18,799 bases of DNA from UBA1146 sp963854815 (GCA_963854815.1 CAWLAN010000049.1:1-18799), one strand, 5' to 3'; counted from the stretch's first letter, positions 7,339-16,268 are shown. Translations and numbers: made by a program. Notes: generated from the letters alone by a model not told the origin.

Positions 7339-7600
7339 GGTGCTCCCCTTTCTTTCATTGCGGCGGGTCTACCTGACGGGCAGGGGATAAAACGCAACGG
7401 TCGTGCCAACTCGAAAAGGTCGAGAAACGACCAGGAGAGGCTGTTTCTGGCATTGTTCCAGTTCTGTTGCCTCCGGATGGGGAGCGGGGTGTATTGATTT
7501 CAAACACTTTCGTCGCAGGGGGGAGGAGGTGTCGGGAGGCTGCGGCTATCCTGCCTCCTTCCTCCACAGTGGTGACGGTGAAGAAAGGTGGGCAGCAGCG
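7339..7600. other. Divergent intergenic region before mfd
   Basis: This region separates the minus-strand secretin-N-like gene from mfd. It includes a small hairpin, GGAGGC (7535-7540) with GCCTCC (7553-7558), in the likely mfd leader. The mfd frame stays open upstream to 7403, but that part lacks Mfd-like sequence and is not counted as coding. TTGCCT followed 17 bases later by TGTATT (near 7468-7496) is a weak promoter candidate. Confidence 0.4.
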
Positions 7601-10600
7601 ATGACCAACGGCGATCAAGGAGCCGTTCCTGATCGTGATCCGCTCGTCGAAAGGATCGTCACTTCATCTCCGGCGCTCATAGAAGTTCGTCAGCGTCTTC
7701 TCGATGAACAATTGCTTCACGTTGGTCGTTGCGGGGAGGGTGCGGTCGGTTTGTTGCTGGCCCATCTGACCGAACAACTGGATCGCCCACTGGTTGTCAT
7801 CTGTTCAAGTCCCGATGCAGCCGAACGATTACGGTGCGATACCACCACCTTTACCGCCGAGCCGATCGGCAGTTTCGGAATGTGGGAGAGTCTGTTCGAG
7901 GAAGATTCCGAGCCGGACCCGGAGACTTTCCGCGAGCGATTCGAGACGGTGCGGGATTTTCAGGCGGGCAGGATTCGCACCATCATCGCCCCGGTGCAGG
8001 CGGTACTTCAGCCTTTTTCTACCGAGACGGGAGAAGATCACCGAGTCGTACTGCGCTGTGGTGATCTCAGGGCACCCGCAGAATTGGCGAGATCGCTGGT
8101 GAACGCGGGCTACAGGAGGTTCCCACAGGTCTCGAGACCAGGTGACTTTGCCATCCGGGGTGGGATCTTCGATGTTTGGCCACGCGAGGAGAGCATCCCG
8201 TATCGCATCGATTTTTTTGATGACGAAATCGAGAGCATCCAGTCGATTTCACAAAAGGATGGTCGTGTAAGTAGCGATCTCGATCTATTGGTGTTGACGA
8301 TCGCTCCAAAAGAAGCCTGGTTCATTCGTGGCTGGACTGGCCGCGAACAGTTGTTGTTCGATGTGTTGCCCAAAAACAGTGTTGTGGCGGTCTGGGACCC
8401 CCGAGAGGTGGAGCAAAAGGCACACTTCCTGGTCGGTCAGTGGGCATCACGCCAGAGAGATCAGTTGTGCGAGTCTTTCTGGGCCCGTGCGGGCCGTTTT
8501 TTGAGATTGCAGATGGATCCACTGGTCCCGGAACCCGGTCATCGCCCGGTTCGACTTCCAGTCGTCTCTGCCGAACGTTTTCAGGGTTCTTTCGAGGCAA
8601 CGCTTGCGGCGTTGGCCGACGAGACTGATCGAGGTACCGACGTACTGGTGTTTTTGAGACAGGAGGCGGAAGCGGAGCGGTTCCGAGAAGTGCTCGAAGA
8701 GGGAAGCATCTCATCTCGTGTGCGAGTACGTCTTGGAGGGCTGTCCTGTGGATTTCGCTGGGAAGAACCCGGAGGCGGAATCTTCGTCAGCGGAAACGCA
8801 GCTCTTGGTCGAAAAAGAAGCCTCGAACGGGTTCAGAAAAAGAGGGTCGAGGGACGCGCCGTCGACACCTTCCTTGAACTGGAAGAAGGACAGCATGTTG
8901 TCCATGTGACTCATGGCATTGCACGTTATTGCGGTTTGCGAAATATCCGAGAAGGCGCGCGCCAGGGAGATTTTCTGGTCCTCGAATTCGCCGAAGGAGT
9001 GACGTTGCTGGTTCCGGTCGAGCGAATTGATCTGGTCCAGAAGTTCGTCGGCGGAGGTAAAAAACCAGGCAGGCTCGATCGAATCGGTAGCACTGCATGG
9101 TCCAGGAAGAAGGCGCGCGCAGAGGAGGCGCTTCATGATCTCGCGTCCGAATTGCTCGAGATTCAGGCGTTGCGGGCAGAAAGACCCGGATACCAGTTCC
9201 CGGAAGATGACGAGGCTCAGCATGCTTTCGAGGAGTCGTTTCCTTTCGAGGAAACGGGAGATCAATTGGAGACGGCCGGTGCCATCAAGCAGGACATGGA
9301 ACTGCCGAAACCGATGGATCGACTGGTTTGCGGCGACGTTGGTTACGGAAAGACTGAACTGGCCATGCGCGCGGCATTCAAGGTCGTGCGAGACGGTAAA
9401 CAGGTGGCCGTACTGGTACCGACAACCGTGCTGGCGCAACAGCACCTGGTGACATTCCGTGAACGGATGGCGGAATGGCCGGTGAAGGTGGAGGTTCTCA
9501 GCCGTTTCCTGTCGCGCAAGGAGCAGGGAGAGGCGCTGGAGAGAACTGCCCGCGGTGATGTCGATATTCTCATCGGAACCCACCGTCTTCTCTCCGGAGA
9601 CGTGAACTTCCCCGATCTCGGCCTCATCGTCATCGACGAGGAGCAGCGCTTCGGAGTCGCTCACAAGGAGAAATTAAAACAGCTACGTCGGCTGGTCGAT
9701 GTTCTCACACTCACCGCCACTCCGATTCCCCGTACTCTGCACATGTCGCTGGTGGGGGTGAAGGACATCTCGAGTTTGCACGAGGCGCCGGAGGGCCGTG
9801 CTCCCATCCAGACCGAGGTTTGTTCCTTCGATGATAAGAGGTTCCGCCAGATCGTTCTGAGGGAGTTGAATCGAGATGGCCAGGTCTACTGGCTTCACAA
9901 CAGGGTCACCAGCATCGATGAGTGTTGCCAACGTGTCGAAAAACTACTACCGGAGGCGGCTGTAGTCGTGGCTCATGGACAGATGAACGAACACGAACTC
10001 GAGGCCAGGATGATTCGTTTCATCGACAAGGACGCGAACATCCTCGTCTCGACCACCATCATCGAAAGCGGACTCGACATTCCTAGTGCGAACACACTCA
10101 TCGTCGAACGCGCTGATAGATTTGGGCTTTCACAATTACATCAGTTGCGCGGCCGTGTTGGAAGAAGTCATCACAAGGCCTATTGCTACCTGCTGATTCC
10201 TGAGGATCAGCCACTGAAGATGGATTCTCGTCGTCGTCTGGAGGCGATCGAGGAATATTCGCAACTGGGTGCGGGCTTTCAAATTGCCATGAGAGATCTG
10301 GAGATACGTGGTGCCGGTAACATCCTCGGCAAGGAGCAGTCGGGCCATATCGGTGCGGTGGGATACGATCTGTTCTGCCGGTTGCTCGAGAGAGCGGTGG
10401 CGGATCTACGTGGAGTGCCGTGGCAAGAGCCTCCCGATGTGGAGATCGCCCTGAGGGGATTGTGTCGGATTCCCGAGCAATACATCTCCGATACTCGACA
10501 GCGGTTACGAAATTATCGATCGATCGCCACCGCACTTCGCCAGACGGAACTCGATGTCATCACCGAGGATCTGCTCGATCGTCACGGGCCATTGCCGAGC

Positions 10601-10861
10601 GAGACGGTGCGCCTTGTCGGCCATCAGCGCTTACGGATTCGTCTCGGTGGTTGGGGTGTGAAGCGAATCATCCCCGAAGATGGCTGGTTGGTGATGGAGG
10701 GCGACCGCGATGCCATCCGTGAGGGGATTCAGGGGCTCGGATGGCAGGCGATGGATCTCCCCGACGGGACCATCGCCGGCCGCCCGAAAGGGGGGACTGC
10801 TCCTACCGACCTCGATGGAATCCTCGAGGTGCTCAACTATCAGCCCTCAGCCGGGGTTTAG
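7601..10861 (+). CDS. mfd: Transcription-repair coupling factor Mfd
   Basis: 1086 residues, close to the usual size of about 1150. Mfd binds stalled RNA polymerase, pushes it forward or off by ATP-driven translocation, and recruits UvrA to the lesion. The N-terminal UvrB-like module covers about 1-330. The CarD-like RNA-polymerase-interaction domain is near 425-480 (EEGQHVVHVTHGIARYCGL). The superfamily 2 motor shows Walker A GDVGYGKTEL (from 578), DEEQRFGVAHKEKL (679 on), TATPIPRTLHMSL, and GRVGRS near 850. The TRCF C-terminal domain spans about 945-1070. I chose ATG 7601 because the 66 upstream in-frame codons do not look like Mfd and AAAGGTGGG precedes this ATG by about 10 bases. The stop overlaps that of the convergent gene at 10858. 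Confidence 0.97.
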   Translation: MTNGDQGAVPDRDPLVERIVTSSPALIEVRQRLLDEQLLHVGRCGEGAVGLLLAHLTEQLDRPLVVICSSPDAAERLRCDTTTFTAEPIGSFGMWESLFEEDSEPDPETFRERFETVRDFQAGRIRTIIAPVQAVLQPFSTETGEDHRVVLRCGDLRAPAELARSLVNAGYRRFPQVSRPGDFAIRGGIFDVWPREESIPYRIDFFDDEIESIQSISQKDGRVSSDLDLLVLTIAPKEAWFIRGWTGREQLLFDVLPKNSVVAVWDPREVEQKAHFLVGQWASRQRDQLCESFWARAGRFLRLQMDPLVPEPGHRPVRLPVVSAERFQGSFEATLAALADETDRGTDVLVFLRQEAEAERFREVLEEGSISSRVRVRLGGLSCGFRWEEPGGGIFVSGNAALGRKRSLERVQKKRVEGRAVDTFLELEEGQHVVHVTHGIARYCGLRNIREGARQGDFLVLEFAEGVTLLVPVERIDLVQKFVGGGKKPGRLDRIGSTAWSRKKARAEEALHDLASELLEIQALRAERPGYQFPEDDEAQHAFEESFPFEETGDQLETAGAIKQDMELPKPMDRLVCGDVGYGKTELAMRAAFKVVRDGKQVAVLVPTTVLAQQHLVTFRERMAEWPVKVEVLSRFLSRKEQGEALERTARGDVDILIGTHRLLSGDVNFPDLGLIVIDEEQRFGVAHKEKLKQLRRLVDVLTLTATPIPRTLHMSLVGVKDISSLHEAPEGRAPIQTEVCSFDDKRFRQIVLRELNRDGQVYWLHNRVTSIDECCQRVEKLLPEAAVVVAHGQMNEHELEARMIRFIDKDANILVSTTIIESGLDIPSANTLIVERADRFGLSQLHQLRGRVGRSHHKAYCYLLIPEDQPLKMDSRRRLEAIEEYSQLGAGFQIAMRDLEIRGAGNILGKEQSGHIGAVGYDLFCRLLERAVADLRGVPWQEPPDVEIALRGLCRIPEQYISDTRQRLRNYRSIATALRQTELDVITEDLLDRHGPLPSETVRLVGHQRLRIRLGGWGVKRIIPEDGWLVMEGDRDAIREGIQGLGWQAMDLPDGTIAGRPKGGTAPTDLDGILEVLNYQPSAGV

Positions 10862-11301
10862 GACTGGACAGGTACCGCGCTTTCTTCCGTGTACATCTTT
10901 CCGGCGATCAAGGCACCAGCGTTGATGAACACGAACGAAATGATGACGCTGTATGCGACCAGATCTCCCGGATACAGCCCGATGAAGTATGTGATCGAGT
11001 AACCGAACAGCGACCAGCAGGTCCAGACTGCAGTGCCCGCCTTGATCGCAGTGGCTGGTCCGGCACCGAAGCGTGTGCGCAGGCCCGCATAAAGCCACGC
11101 CGTCACCAGGCCGAGGCCGACCAGAAACAAAGTCATGATCGTCATCGCCTGGGTGCCATATTCGGGATCCACGCCCGATCCCTGCATCACTTCATTCCAG
11201 CGTTCCTCGAACATCATTTGATTGAGCATCTGTCCGCCGAAGATGACCACGCCGGCGACGATGCCTCCGATCAGAACCTTCGATGTGTTGATGGGATTCA
11301 T
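10858..11301 (-). CDS. Small four-helix integral membrane protein, unknown function
   Basis: 147 residues with four likely membrane segments, roughly 8-26, 52-72, 84-104 and 112-134. The loop between the first two carries a charged stretch around MMFEERWNEVM, reminiscent of small DUF-type membrane proteins in which a conserved acidic residue sits between helices. I do not recognise a family with certainty. A strong GGAAGGGGGA Shine-Dalgarno lies just before ATG 11299-11301. Its TAA shares bases with the mfd TAG (TTAG at 10858-10861), so there is no room for a terminator between the genes. It lies 70 bases downstream of the lectin-like gene on the same strand and may be co-transcribed with it. 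Confidence 0.8.
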   Translation of the reverse strand: MNPINTSKVLIGGIVAGVVIFGGQMLNQMMFEERWNEVMQGSGVDPEYGTQAMTIMTLFLVGLGLVTAWLYAGLRTRFGAGPATAIKAGTAVWTCWSLFGYSITYFIGLYPGDLVAYSVIISFVFINAGALIAGKMYTEESAVPVQS

Positions 11302-11371
11302 CGATCCCCCTTCCCCTTGGGTTCAGGGTAGAAGAGTTTTTGACGATGAAAAGAGAGGATCTTCTGATCGA

Positions 11372-12382
11372 TCAGGGACAGATCGGGGTCTCGCAGTCGA
11401 TGGAGTCGTCGGTCGGGTCGGTTCCGCAACTTCCTGCAGGCTCTGGTACGCCATTGGAGCCCGGGACGAACAGCGCACTGAGTAAGTAGATGGCATCGGG
11501 CAGGTTGAAACCACCGTCGTCATTGATATCAGCACCATCGAGACAGGTCACCGGAGGGGATCCAGGAACAAACAGTGCACCGAGGGCATAGATGGCATCG
11601 GGTAGATTGACGGAACTGTCGAGATTGATATCGCCCCGTCGAAACTGAGTGGTTCCTCCGTTTGTGAAACTCCAACTGAGTACATCGTTGACCTGTGTCA
11701 CTCCTCCGGTCGCACCGATGAAGCCGATCCAGGCGGAGTCGGAAGCGAGGTACTGGGTGATATTGAGAAACACCGACATCCTCGGAACCGTCAGGTCATC
11801 GATATAGATCTCAAAGATCCCGCTATCGTAAGTGACTCGCATCGTGCGAAGCCCGCCCACATTCGCCAAAGTAGTGTCCGAGATGATCGACGCGACCAGC
11901 TCATCGGCAGAGTTTGCGGCGCCAGGACGACCATGAAGAGAAAGGTGTGCTACCGGAGGATCGTTGTAGTTGCCGTTGATGTAAGTGTCGATCTCCAGGA
12001 CCAGTGAGTTGGTCATGCCATGGTATCCGAGGTCTCCGCCATTGGAGTAGAGCGCCGTCGGCGATTCGTTCTGGATTATGAAAACCATGCCATCGGCTCC
12101 GCCTGCGGCAGGATTGATCTCGTAGGTGAAGGTGGTGTCAAAACCGGAACCCAGCAGCATCTGATCCTCGGTGTAGACCGCACCGACCTGGGCGATCAAT
12201 GCGGGGGTCAGTCGAATTCGATCTCCCGATTGCGCCGCGTTTCCGACGAGAGTGAGACCGGTCATGTCAAGAAAGTCCAGATAGTTGAAGTCCGCCTTCA
12301 AGGTTGGCGTTGCCATGAAGGTGACTAAAAGACTGCAGACCACTACTGGAGACCATCGAAATGGTCCAGTGTCTAGGGACAT
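11372..12382 (-). CDS. Secreted L-type-lectin-like protein with two dockerin-like repeats
   Basis: 336 residues. A signal peptide (about 10-30, ending LKA/D) is followed by a legume-lectin-like beta-sandwich (about 31-242), shown by GGADGMVFIIQNE (94-106), DLGYHGMTNSLVLEIDTYIN (117-136) and the paired strands YDSGIFEIYIDD and SAWIGFIGATGG. Such domains bind glycans through Ca2+ held by acidic residues like those in EIDTYINGNYND. Two acidic repeats follow, RGDINLDSSVNLPDAIYALG (249-268) and GADINDDGGFNLPDAIYLLS (283-302), each continuing to ALFVPG; these are Ca-binding EF-hand/dockerin-type units typical of planctomycete secreted proteins. The cysteine-bearing tail may be a sorting or attachment region. 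GGAGG lies 7 bases before the ATG, directly after a perfect hairpin. Function is probably surface or extracellular glycan binding, by inference. Confidence 0.85.
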   Translation of the reverse strand: MSLDTGPFRWSPVVVCSLLVTFMATPTLKADFNYLDFLDMTGLTLVGNAAQSGDRIRLTPALIAQVGAVYTEDQMLLGSGFDTTFTYEINPAAGGADGMVFIIQNESPTALYSNGGDLGYHGMTNSLVLEIDTYINGNYNDPPVAHLSLHGRPGAANSADELVASIISDTTLANVGGLRTMRVTYDSGIFEIYIDDLTVPRMSVFLNITQYLASDSAWIGFIGATGGVTQVNDVLSWSFTNGGTTQFRRGDINLDSSVNLPDAIYALGALFVPGSPPVTCLDGADINDDGGFNLPDAIYLLSALFVPGSNGVPEPAGSCGTDPTDDSIDCETPICP

Positions 12383-12395
12383 CGATTTTCCTCCG

Positions 12396-12413
12396 AGCGG
12401 GAGCCCTCCCGCT
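12396..12413 (-). promoter_or_regulatory. Perfect inverted repeat abutting the lectin gene's Shine-Dalgarno
   Basis: AGCGGGAG (12396-12403) and CTCCCGCT (12406-12413) form an 8-bp perfect stem with a 2-base centre. On the minus strand the hairpin ends one base before the GGAGG site (12390-12394) of the lectin-like gene. A second short palindrome, GATAC/GTATC, is at 12423-12435. It could terminate the upstream cupin transcript, limit translation, or be an operator. Confidence 0.45.
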
Positions 12414-12473
12414 ATCTGTGATGATACCGGGTATCGCGGTAGTCGAGAAGGAAGTGATAACAGCCCGATGTCG

Positions 12474-13442
12474 CTACTTCACCACGGCTTCCAGCGATGC
12501 GCTCTGGTGAAAAGGGATCGATTCATCTGCGGTGAGTTGTAACTGCTCGTTGATGGCACGCAGGTGATGATCAACTCCGATTTCTGCACCGGGACGGAAT
12601 CCGGGAACGGTGATCACCTGGGCAAGCACTCCTCCGATTCCCCTGTGGATGAGGCCGCGAGGTAGATAAACCAGATCGCCTACGGCTAGCTGGTCGAGCC
12701 TCATCAACTCTGGTACCGCATCTCGCGCGACGTTTCTGGATTCGATGGCTTCAACATGCGGGCTGGTGAGGATGGAACCTCCCGGTTGGACCATCTGCAC
12801 CAGGTAAAACTCATCGAAACCACCATCGACAGGATGATAGTGAGTGAAGGAATCAGAGATACGGACCCGGTGCGCATTGAGGCCATGCCAGATGTAGGGT
12901 CCCACTTCTGGTTTCCATGTCAGCAGAATGCGTCGGTAGGCGCCCTCCTCCTCGGCACATCCACCGGGAGTGTCTGTGATGGAAAGATCCCAGTCCGGCC
13001 GGACATAACTGGGCAGTTCGCGAGGCGGGTTATCTGGAACCTCGAACACGACAAAAGAGAGGGGAGCATCTGTCAGCAGTCCTTCTCCGGGTCGAAGGAT
13101 CACGATGTCGCCGACAGTGAGATTACTGCTCCGGTGTAACGCTCCCCCTGAGATCTCAGCTCGCGCTTCTCCGGTCTGAACGAACGCTGCTCTGGTTTTT
13201 GAGTACGACACCAGTGCCCGTGTATTCCTCTGGAACGAGACATCGTGTCCCGGGTTGCGCAGCCGAAATGCGGATCTCAACGAGGCGAAGCCTTCCGGGT
13301 CGCCATCTGCAGAGCCGAGCCGGGCGATGGAAAGACGGGCTTCGCGATTTTCGATACCAAGAGGTGTGCCTGCGCAGCCAACGAAGAGGAACAAGAGCAG
13401 AGATATGATCGCCAAGTGCCACGGTGAAGGTGCCGACAGCAT
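12474..13442 (-). CDS. Bicupin lipoprotein
   Basis: 322 residues from ATG 13440-13442, chosen because AGAGGA lies 5 bases upstream and because it gives a proper lipoprotein signal (hydrophobic 9-21, then FVGC with C23). A longer start at 13499 would bury the signal. The C-terminal cupin (about 180-290) has the metal ligand set HYH (H201, H203) with E211 in GFDEFYLV and H266 in PRGLIHRG. A second, weaker cupin-like half lies at about 75-140 (SYSKTRAAFVQTGEAR through GDIVILRPGEG) without obvious ligand histidines. Cupins hold a divalent metal for dioxygenase, isomerase or sugar-binding roles; the substrate is not evident. Being anchored to the outer membrane or exported is inferred from the lipobox. 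It is divergent from the amidohydrolase operon and may share its promoter region. Confidence 0.78.
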   Translation of the reverse strand: MLSAPSPWHLAIISLLLFLFVGCAGTPLGIENREARLSIARLGSADGDPEGFASLRSAFRLRNPGHDVSFQRNTRALVSYSKTRAAFVQTGEARAEISGGALHRSSNLTVGDIVILRPGEGLLTDAPLSFVVFEVPDNPPRELPSYVRPDWDLSITDTPGGCAEEEGAYRRILLTWKPEVGPYIWHGLNAHRVRISDSFTHYHPVDGGFDEFYLVQMVQPGGSILTSPHVEAIESRNVARDAVPELMRLDQLAVGDLVYLPRGLIHRGIGGVLAQVITVPGFRPGAEIGVDHHLRAINEQLQLTADESIPFHQSASLEAVVK

Positions 13443-13638
13443 CTTGGTCCTCTCTTCCCGATTTGTACCAGACAAGGCGATGTAACTCGATCGAGACAAG
13501 ATACCAGAGCCAGCGCTCCAGGATATGCACAGCGGTGGTTTCTGAACCGGGAGCCTGGTGGGGCTCTTTCACCGTGTACAACCCTGGGATATCGTTTCGA
13601 CGATCCCACATCTGTTTCCTGGGTTGAATGAAATTTCG

Positions 13639-13644
13639 AGGAGG
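13639..13644 (+). promoter_or_regulatory. Shine-Dalgarno AGGAGG supporting a TTG start
   Basis: A perfect AGGAGG is 6 bases before TTG at 13651. The only ATG further upstream in the frame, 13558, has no such site and would place 31 extra residues before the signal peptide. Confidence 0.75.
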
Positions 13645-13650
13645 TTGCCG

Positions 13651-14985
13651 TTGATTGCCGAAGCGAGACCAAAGAGCAGATCTTGCGCTTATCAATTTGT
13701 TGTCGTGGTCCTGTTGCTGTTCGTCGGCAATCTGATCATGGCAGCAGATACTATCGCCTTTACTGGTGCGCGGCTGATGCCGGTTTCCGGTCCCGTCATC
13801 GAGGACGGGGTGCTGGTGGTCCGTGGTGGCAAAATCGAATCGATAGGAACCAGTAGAGATGTCGTGATTCCAACCGGCGCGATACGCATCGATGCCAGCG
13901 GAAAGATCATCATCCCCGGTCTGATCTGTACTCACAGTCACATCGGTATGGGAGGCGGGGGCGACAGTTCAGGTCCGATCCAGCCGGAGTGCTGGACGCT
14001 CGATTCAGTCAATGTCCGTGCGGCTTCTCTGGAAAGAGCAAGGGCCGGAGGCCTGACACTCGTCAACCAGATGCCGGGATCTGGGCATCTCATCAGTGGC
14101 AGGACCACCTACTTGAAATTAAGAAAAGGTGGCACGGTCGATGAACTTCTCATCAAGGATTCCGAAGGGTGGCCGATGGGTGGATTGAAGATGGCCAACG
14201 GGACCAATTCCCAGCGATCTTCACCATTTCCGGGCACACGGGCAAAATCCGCCGCTCTGGTCAGAGAGGCCTACGTCAAGGCGCAGGAATACCGGGACAA
14301 GATCGCTCGTGCAGAGGGTGATCCCGACAAGATGCCCGAACGAGATCTTCGAATGGAAGCGCTGGTCGAGGCGCTCGATGGCAAGCGAATCGTGCATCAC
14401 CATACTCATCGACACGATGACATCCTCACCGTGCTGAGGTTGCGAGATGAGTTCGGTTTTCAGGTAGTGCTCCATCATGTCAGTGAAGCCTGGAAGGTCG
14501 TCGATGAAATCGCTGCATCAGGGGCCCCTTGCTCCCTGATCGTGATTGATTCTCCCGGTGGCAAACTGGAAGCCCGTGACATCAGCATGGAGAACGGGGT
14601 TGTGCTGGAAAGGGCGGGAGTAAATGTCGCCTTTCACACCGATGATTTCATCACGGATAGCCGCCTTTTCTTGCGCTCTGCAGCGCTGGCAGTTCGCTCC
14701 GGAATGAGCCGCGAAGGCGCATTACGCGCCCTGACTCTTTCAGGAGCCGAGATGCTGGGCCTCGAAGGAAGAACCGGTTCGCTCGATCCAGGAAAGGACG
14801 CGGACTTTGCAATCCTCAGCGGTGATCCCTTCAGCGTATATACCCAGGTCCTGGAAACCTGGGTGGAGGGGGAGCAGGTCTTCGATCGTTCCGATCCAGC
14901 ACAGCGCTTGTTCGCCGTCGGTGGACGGGGAGCTGGAGATGACCAGGCTTACCACTGTTGTGGTGAACGACAGGAGCAGCGATGA
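13651..14985 (+). CDS. Amidohydrolase-superfamily protein, metal ligands kept
   Basis: 444 residues from a TTG start. A signal peptide or membrane anchor is at about 13-31 (QFVVVVLLLFVGNLIMAAD). The imidazolonepropionase/dihydroorotase-like fold has the first metal motif HSH (H95, H97) after IIIPGLICT, a His-rich HHHTHRH (249-255), VLHHVSEAW (273-281) and FHTDDF (328-333), where the Asp normally completes the metal site. The C-terminal ALTLSGAEMLGLEGRTGSLDPGKDAD region is the typical small beta-sandwich closure. It would hydrolyse a C-N bond of a cyclic amide, dipeptide or similar substrate in the periplasm; the substrate is unknown. The last codons overlap the next gene as ATGA, so it is translationally coupled to its paralogue. 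The tail after about 415 reads as low-similarity extension. Confidence 0.87.
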   Translation: MIAEARPKSRSCAYQFVVVVLLLFVGNLIMAADTIAFTGARLMPVSGPVIEDGVLVVRGGKIESIGTSRDVVIPTGAIRIDASGKIIIPGLICTHSHIGMGGGGDSSGPIQPECWTLDSVNVRAASLERARAGGLTLVNQMPGSGHLISGRTTYLKLRKGGTVDELLIKDSEGWPMGGLKMANGTNSQRSSPFPGTRAKSAALVREAYVKAQEYRDKIARAEGDPDKMPERDLRMEALVEALDGKRIVHHHTHRHDDILTVLRLRDEFGFQVVLHHVSEAWKVVDEIAASGAPCSLIVIDSPGGKLEARDISMENGVVLERAGVNVAFHTDDFITDSRLFLRSAALAVRSGMSREGALRALTLSGAEMLGLEGRTGSLDPGKDADFAILSGDPFSVYTQVLETWVEGEQVFDRSDPAQRLFAVGGRGAGDDQAYHCCGERQEQR

Positions 14986-16268
14986 ACTTTCTCAAGACGT
15001 TCGTTTTTATGCTGTTGTTGCTCGTTCCAGCGGCCGGATGTGCCGGAATGTCCCTCCAGGAAAAGGGCATTCCAAAGATCGAAGGGCTCATCGCTGTCCG
15101 TGGCCAGACGGTTCATACGATGGCCCGTCAGACCGATGGTTCCTGGGCAGAGCCGATCACCAACGGTGTCGTTCTGGTACGCGATGGCAAGGTGGTTGCG
15201 GTGGGCCCTGCTTCATCGGTCGAGATTCCGGCAAATGCGCATGTCATCGAGGCTGCGGTGGTGACGCCAGGGCTCATCGATGCTCATTCGGTGGTTGGGC
15301 TCTCTGGCTGGCTCAACTATGACCACGATCAGGACCAGCTGGAACGATCGGCCCCGATGCAACCGGAACTGGATGCCCTCGATGCCTACAACGCGCGAGA
15401 GCCTCTCATCGAATGGGTCCGTTCGTTTGGAGTCACAATCTTGCATACCGGGCATGCTCCGGGCCAGTTAATTTCCGGTCAGACATTCATCGTCAAAACA
15501 CGGGGAGACAATGTCGACGCAGCAGTGCTGAAGCCAAAGATGATGGTGGCCTGCACTCTCGGATCGGCAGCGTTGAGAAAAGAGGGTCAGAGTCCGGGAA
15601 CCCGTGCCAAGCAGATGGCGATGCTCCGTCAGGAGTTCATCCGGGCACGTGCCTACGAGGAAAAAATAGCGGCGGCTCAGGCAGATCCTGAGAAGGATCC
15701 TCCAGCGAGAGACCTGGCCAAGGAAGTTCTCCTGCGGGTACTCTCCGGGGAGACCCCGTTGATGATCTCTGCTCACACCTCGGTCGATATTCAAAATGCT
15801 CTGAGATTGCAGAAAGAACTGGGTATTCAGGTCGTCCTCGAGGGTGGATCGGAATGTTACGACTTCATCGATGCTCTTCTCGAACAGAAGATCCAGGTGA
15901 TTATTCATCCGACGATGATGAGAGCGTCCGGGGCAGGTAAGAACTCCAGCATGGAGACCGCAGGGAAATTGGTAGCCGCCGGGGTTCCTGTTGCGATGGG
16001 TAGTGGTTATGAATCCTACGTTCCGAAGACGAGGGTCGTGCTGTGGGAAGCGGCGATTGCTTGTGCATACGGCTGTCCATTTTCTGATGCGCTTGGCCTG
16101 ATCACTGCTTCTGCTGCACAGTTGCTGGGGATCTCGGACCGCGTCGGTTCACTGGAAGTGGGTAAAGATGGGGACATGGCTCTCTATGATGGAGATCCCT
16201 TCGAGTACACCACACATTGCATCGGTACTGTCATCGACGGAGATGTGGTGAGCGACCTGGTGCGTTGA
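14982..16268 (+). CDS. Amidohydrolase-like lipoprotein, metal site largely lost
   Basis: 428 residues. A lipoprotein signal ends VPAAGC with C20. The protein is a clear paralogue of the one just upstream: both share a GTRAK motif, a long charged helix with DPxK..P..RDL, and the closing RVGSLEVGKDGDMA segment. The metal ligands differ: the HxH motif is AHSVV (H102, then V104), the His-rich segment keeps only H265 (SAHTS), the HH pair is replaced by LEGG (286-289), and the late HTDD becomes GSGYE (340-344). A pseudoenzyme or a partner subunit of the upstream enzyme is likely. The start overlaps the previous stop by 4 bases, with GGAGCAG upstream. I do not know a substrate. Confidence 0.85.
   Translation: MNFLKTFVFMLLLLVPAAGCAGMSLQEKGIPKIEGLIAVRGQTVHTMARQTDGSWAEPITNGVVLVRDGKVVAVGPASSVEIPANAHVIEAAVVTPGLIDAHSVVGLSGWLNYDHDQDQLERSAPMQPELDALDAYNAREPLIEWVRSFGVTILHTGHAPGQLISGQTFIVKTRGDNVDAAVLKPKMMVACTLGSAALRKEGQSPGTRAKQMAMLRQEFIRARAYEEKIAAAQADPEKDPPARDLAKEVLLRVLSGETPLMISAHTSVDIQNALRLQKELGIQVVLEGGSECYDFIDALLEQKIQVIIHPTMMRASGAGKNSSMETAGKLVAAGVPVAMGSGYESYVPKTRVVLWEAAIACAYGCPFSDALGLITASAAQLLGISDRVGSLEVGKDGDMALYDGDPFEYTTHCIGTVIDGDVVSDLVR

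Noticed and set aside
7403..7600. N-terminal extension of mfd
   Set aside because: The 66 codons do not resemble Mfd, while the ATG at 7601 gives a normal-length protein with an acceptable ribosome site.
8711..9664. Long minus-strand open frame inside mfd
   Set aside because: It is the antisense of a conserved mfd region with no family motif and no ribosome site; a shadow frame.
13443..13499. Upstream ATG for the bicupin lipoprotein
   Set aside because: It would put 19 polar residues before the lipoprotein signal, and the inner ATG has a clear AGAGGA site.
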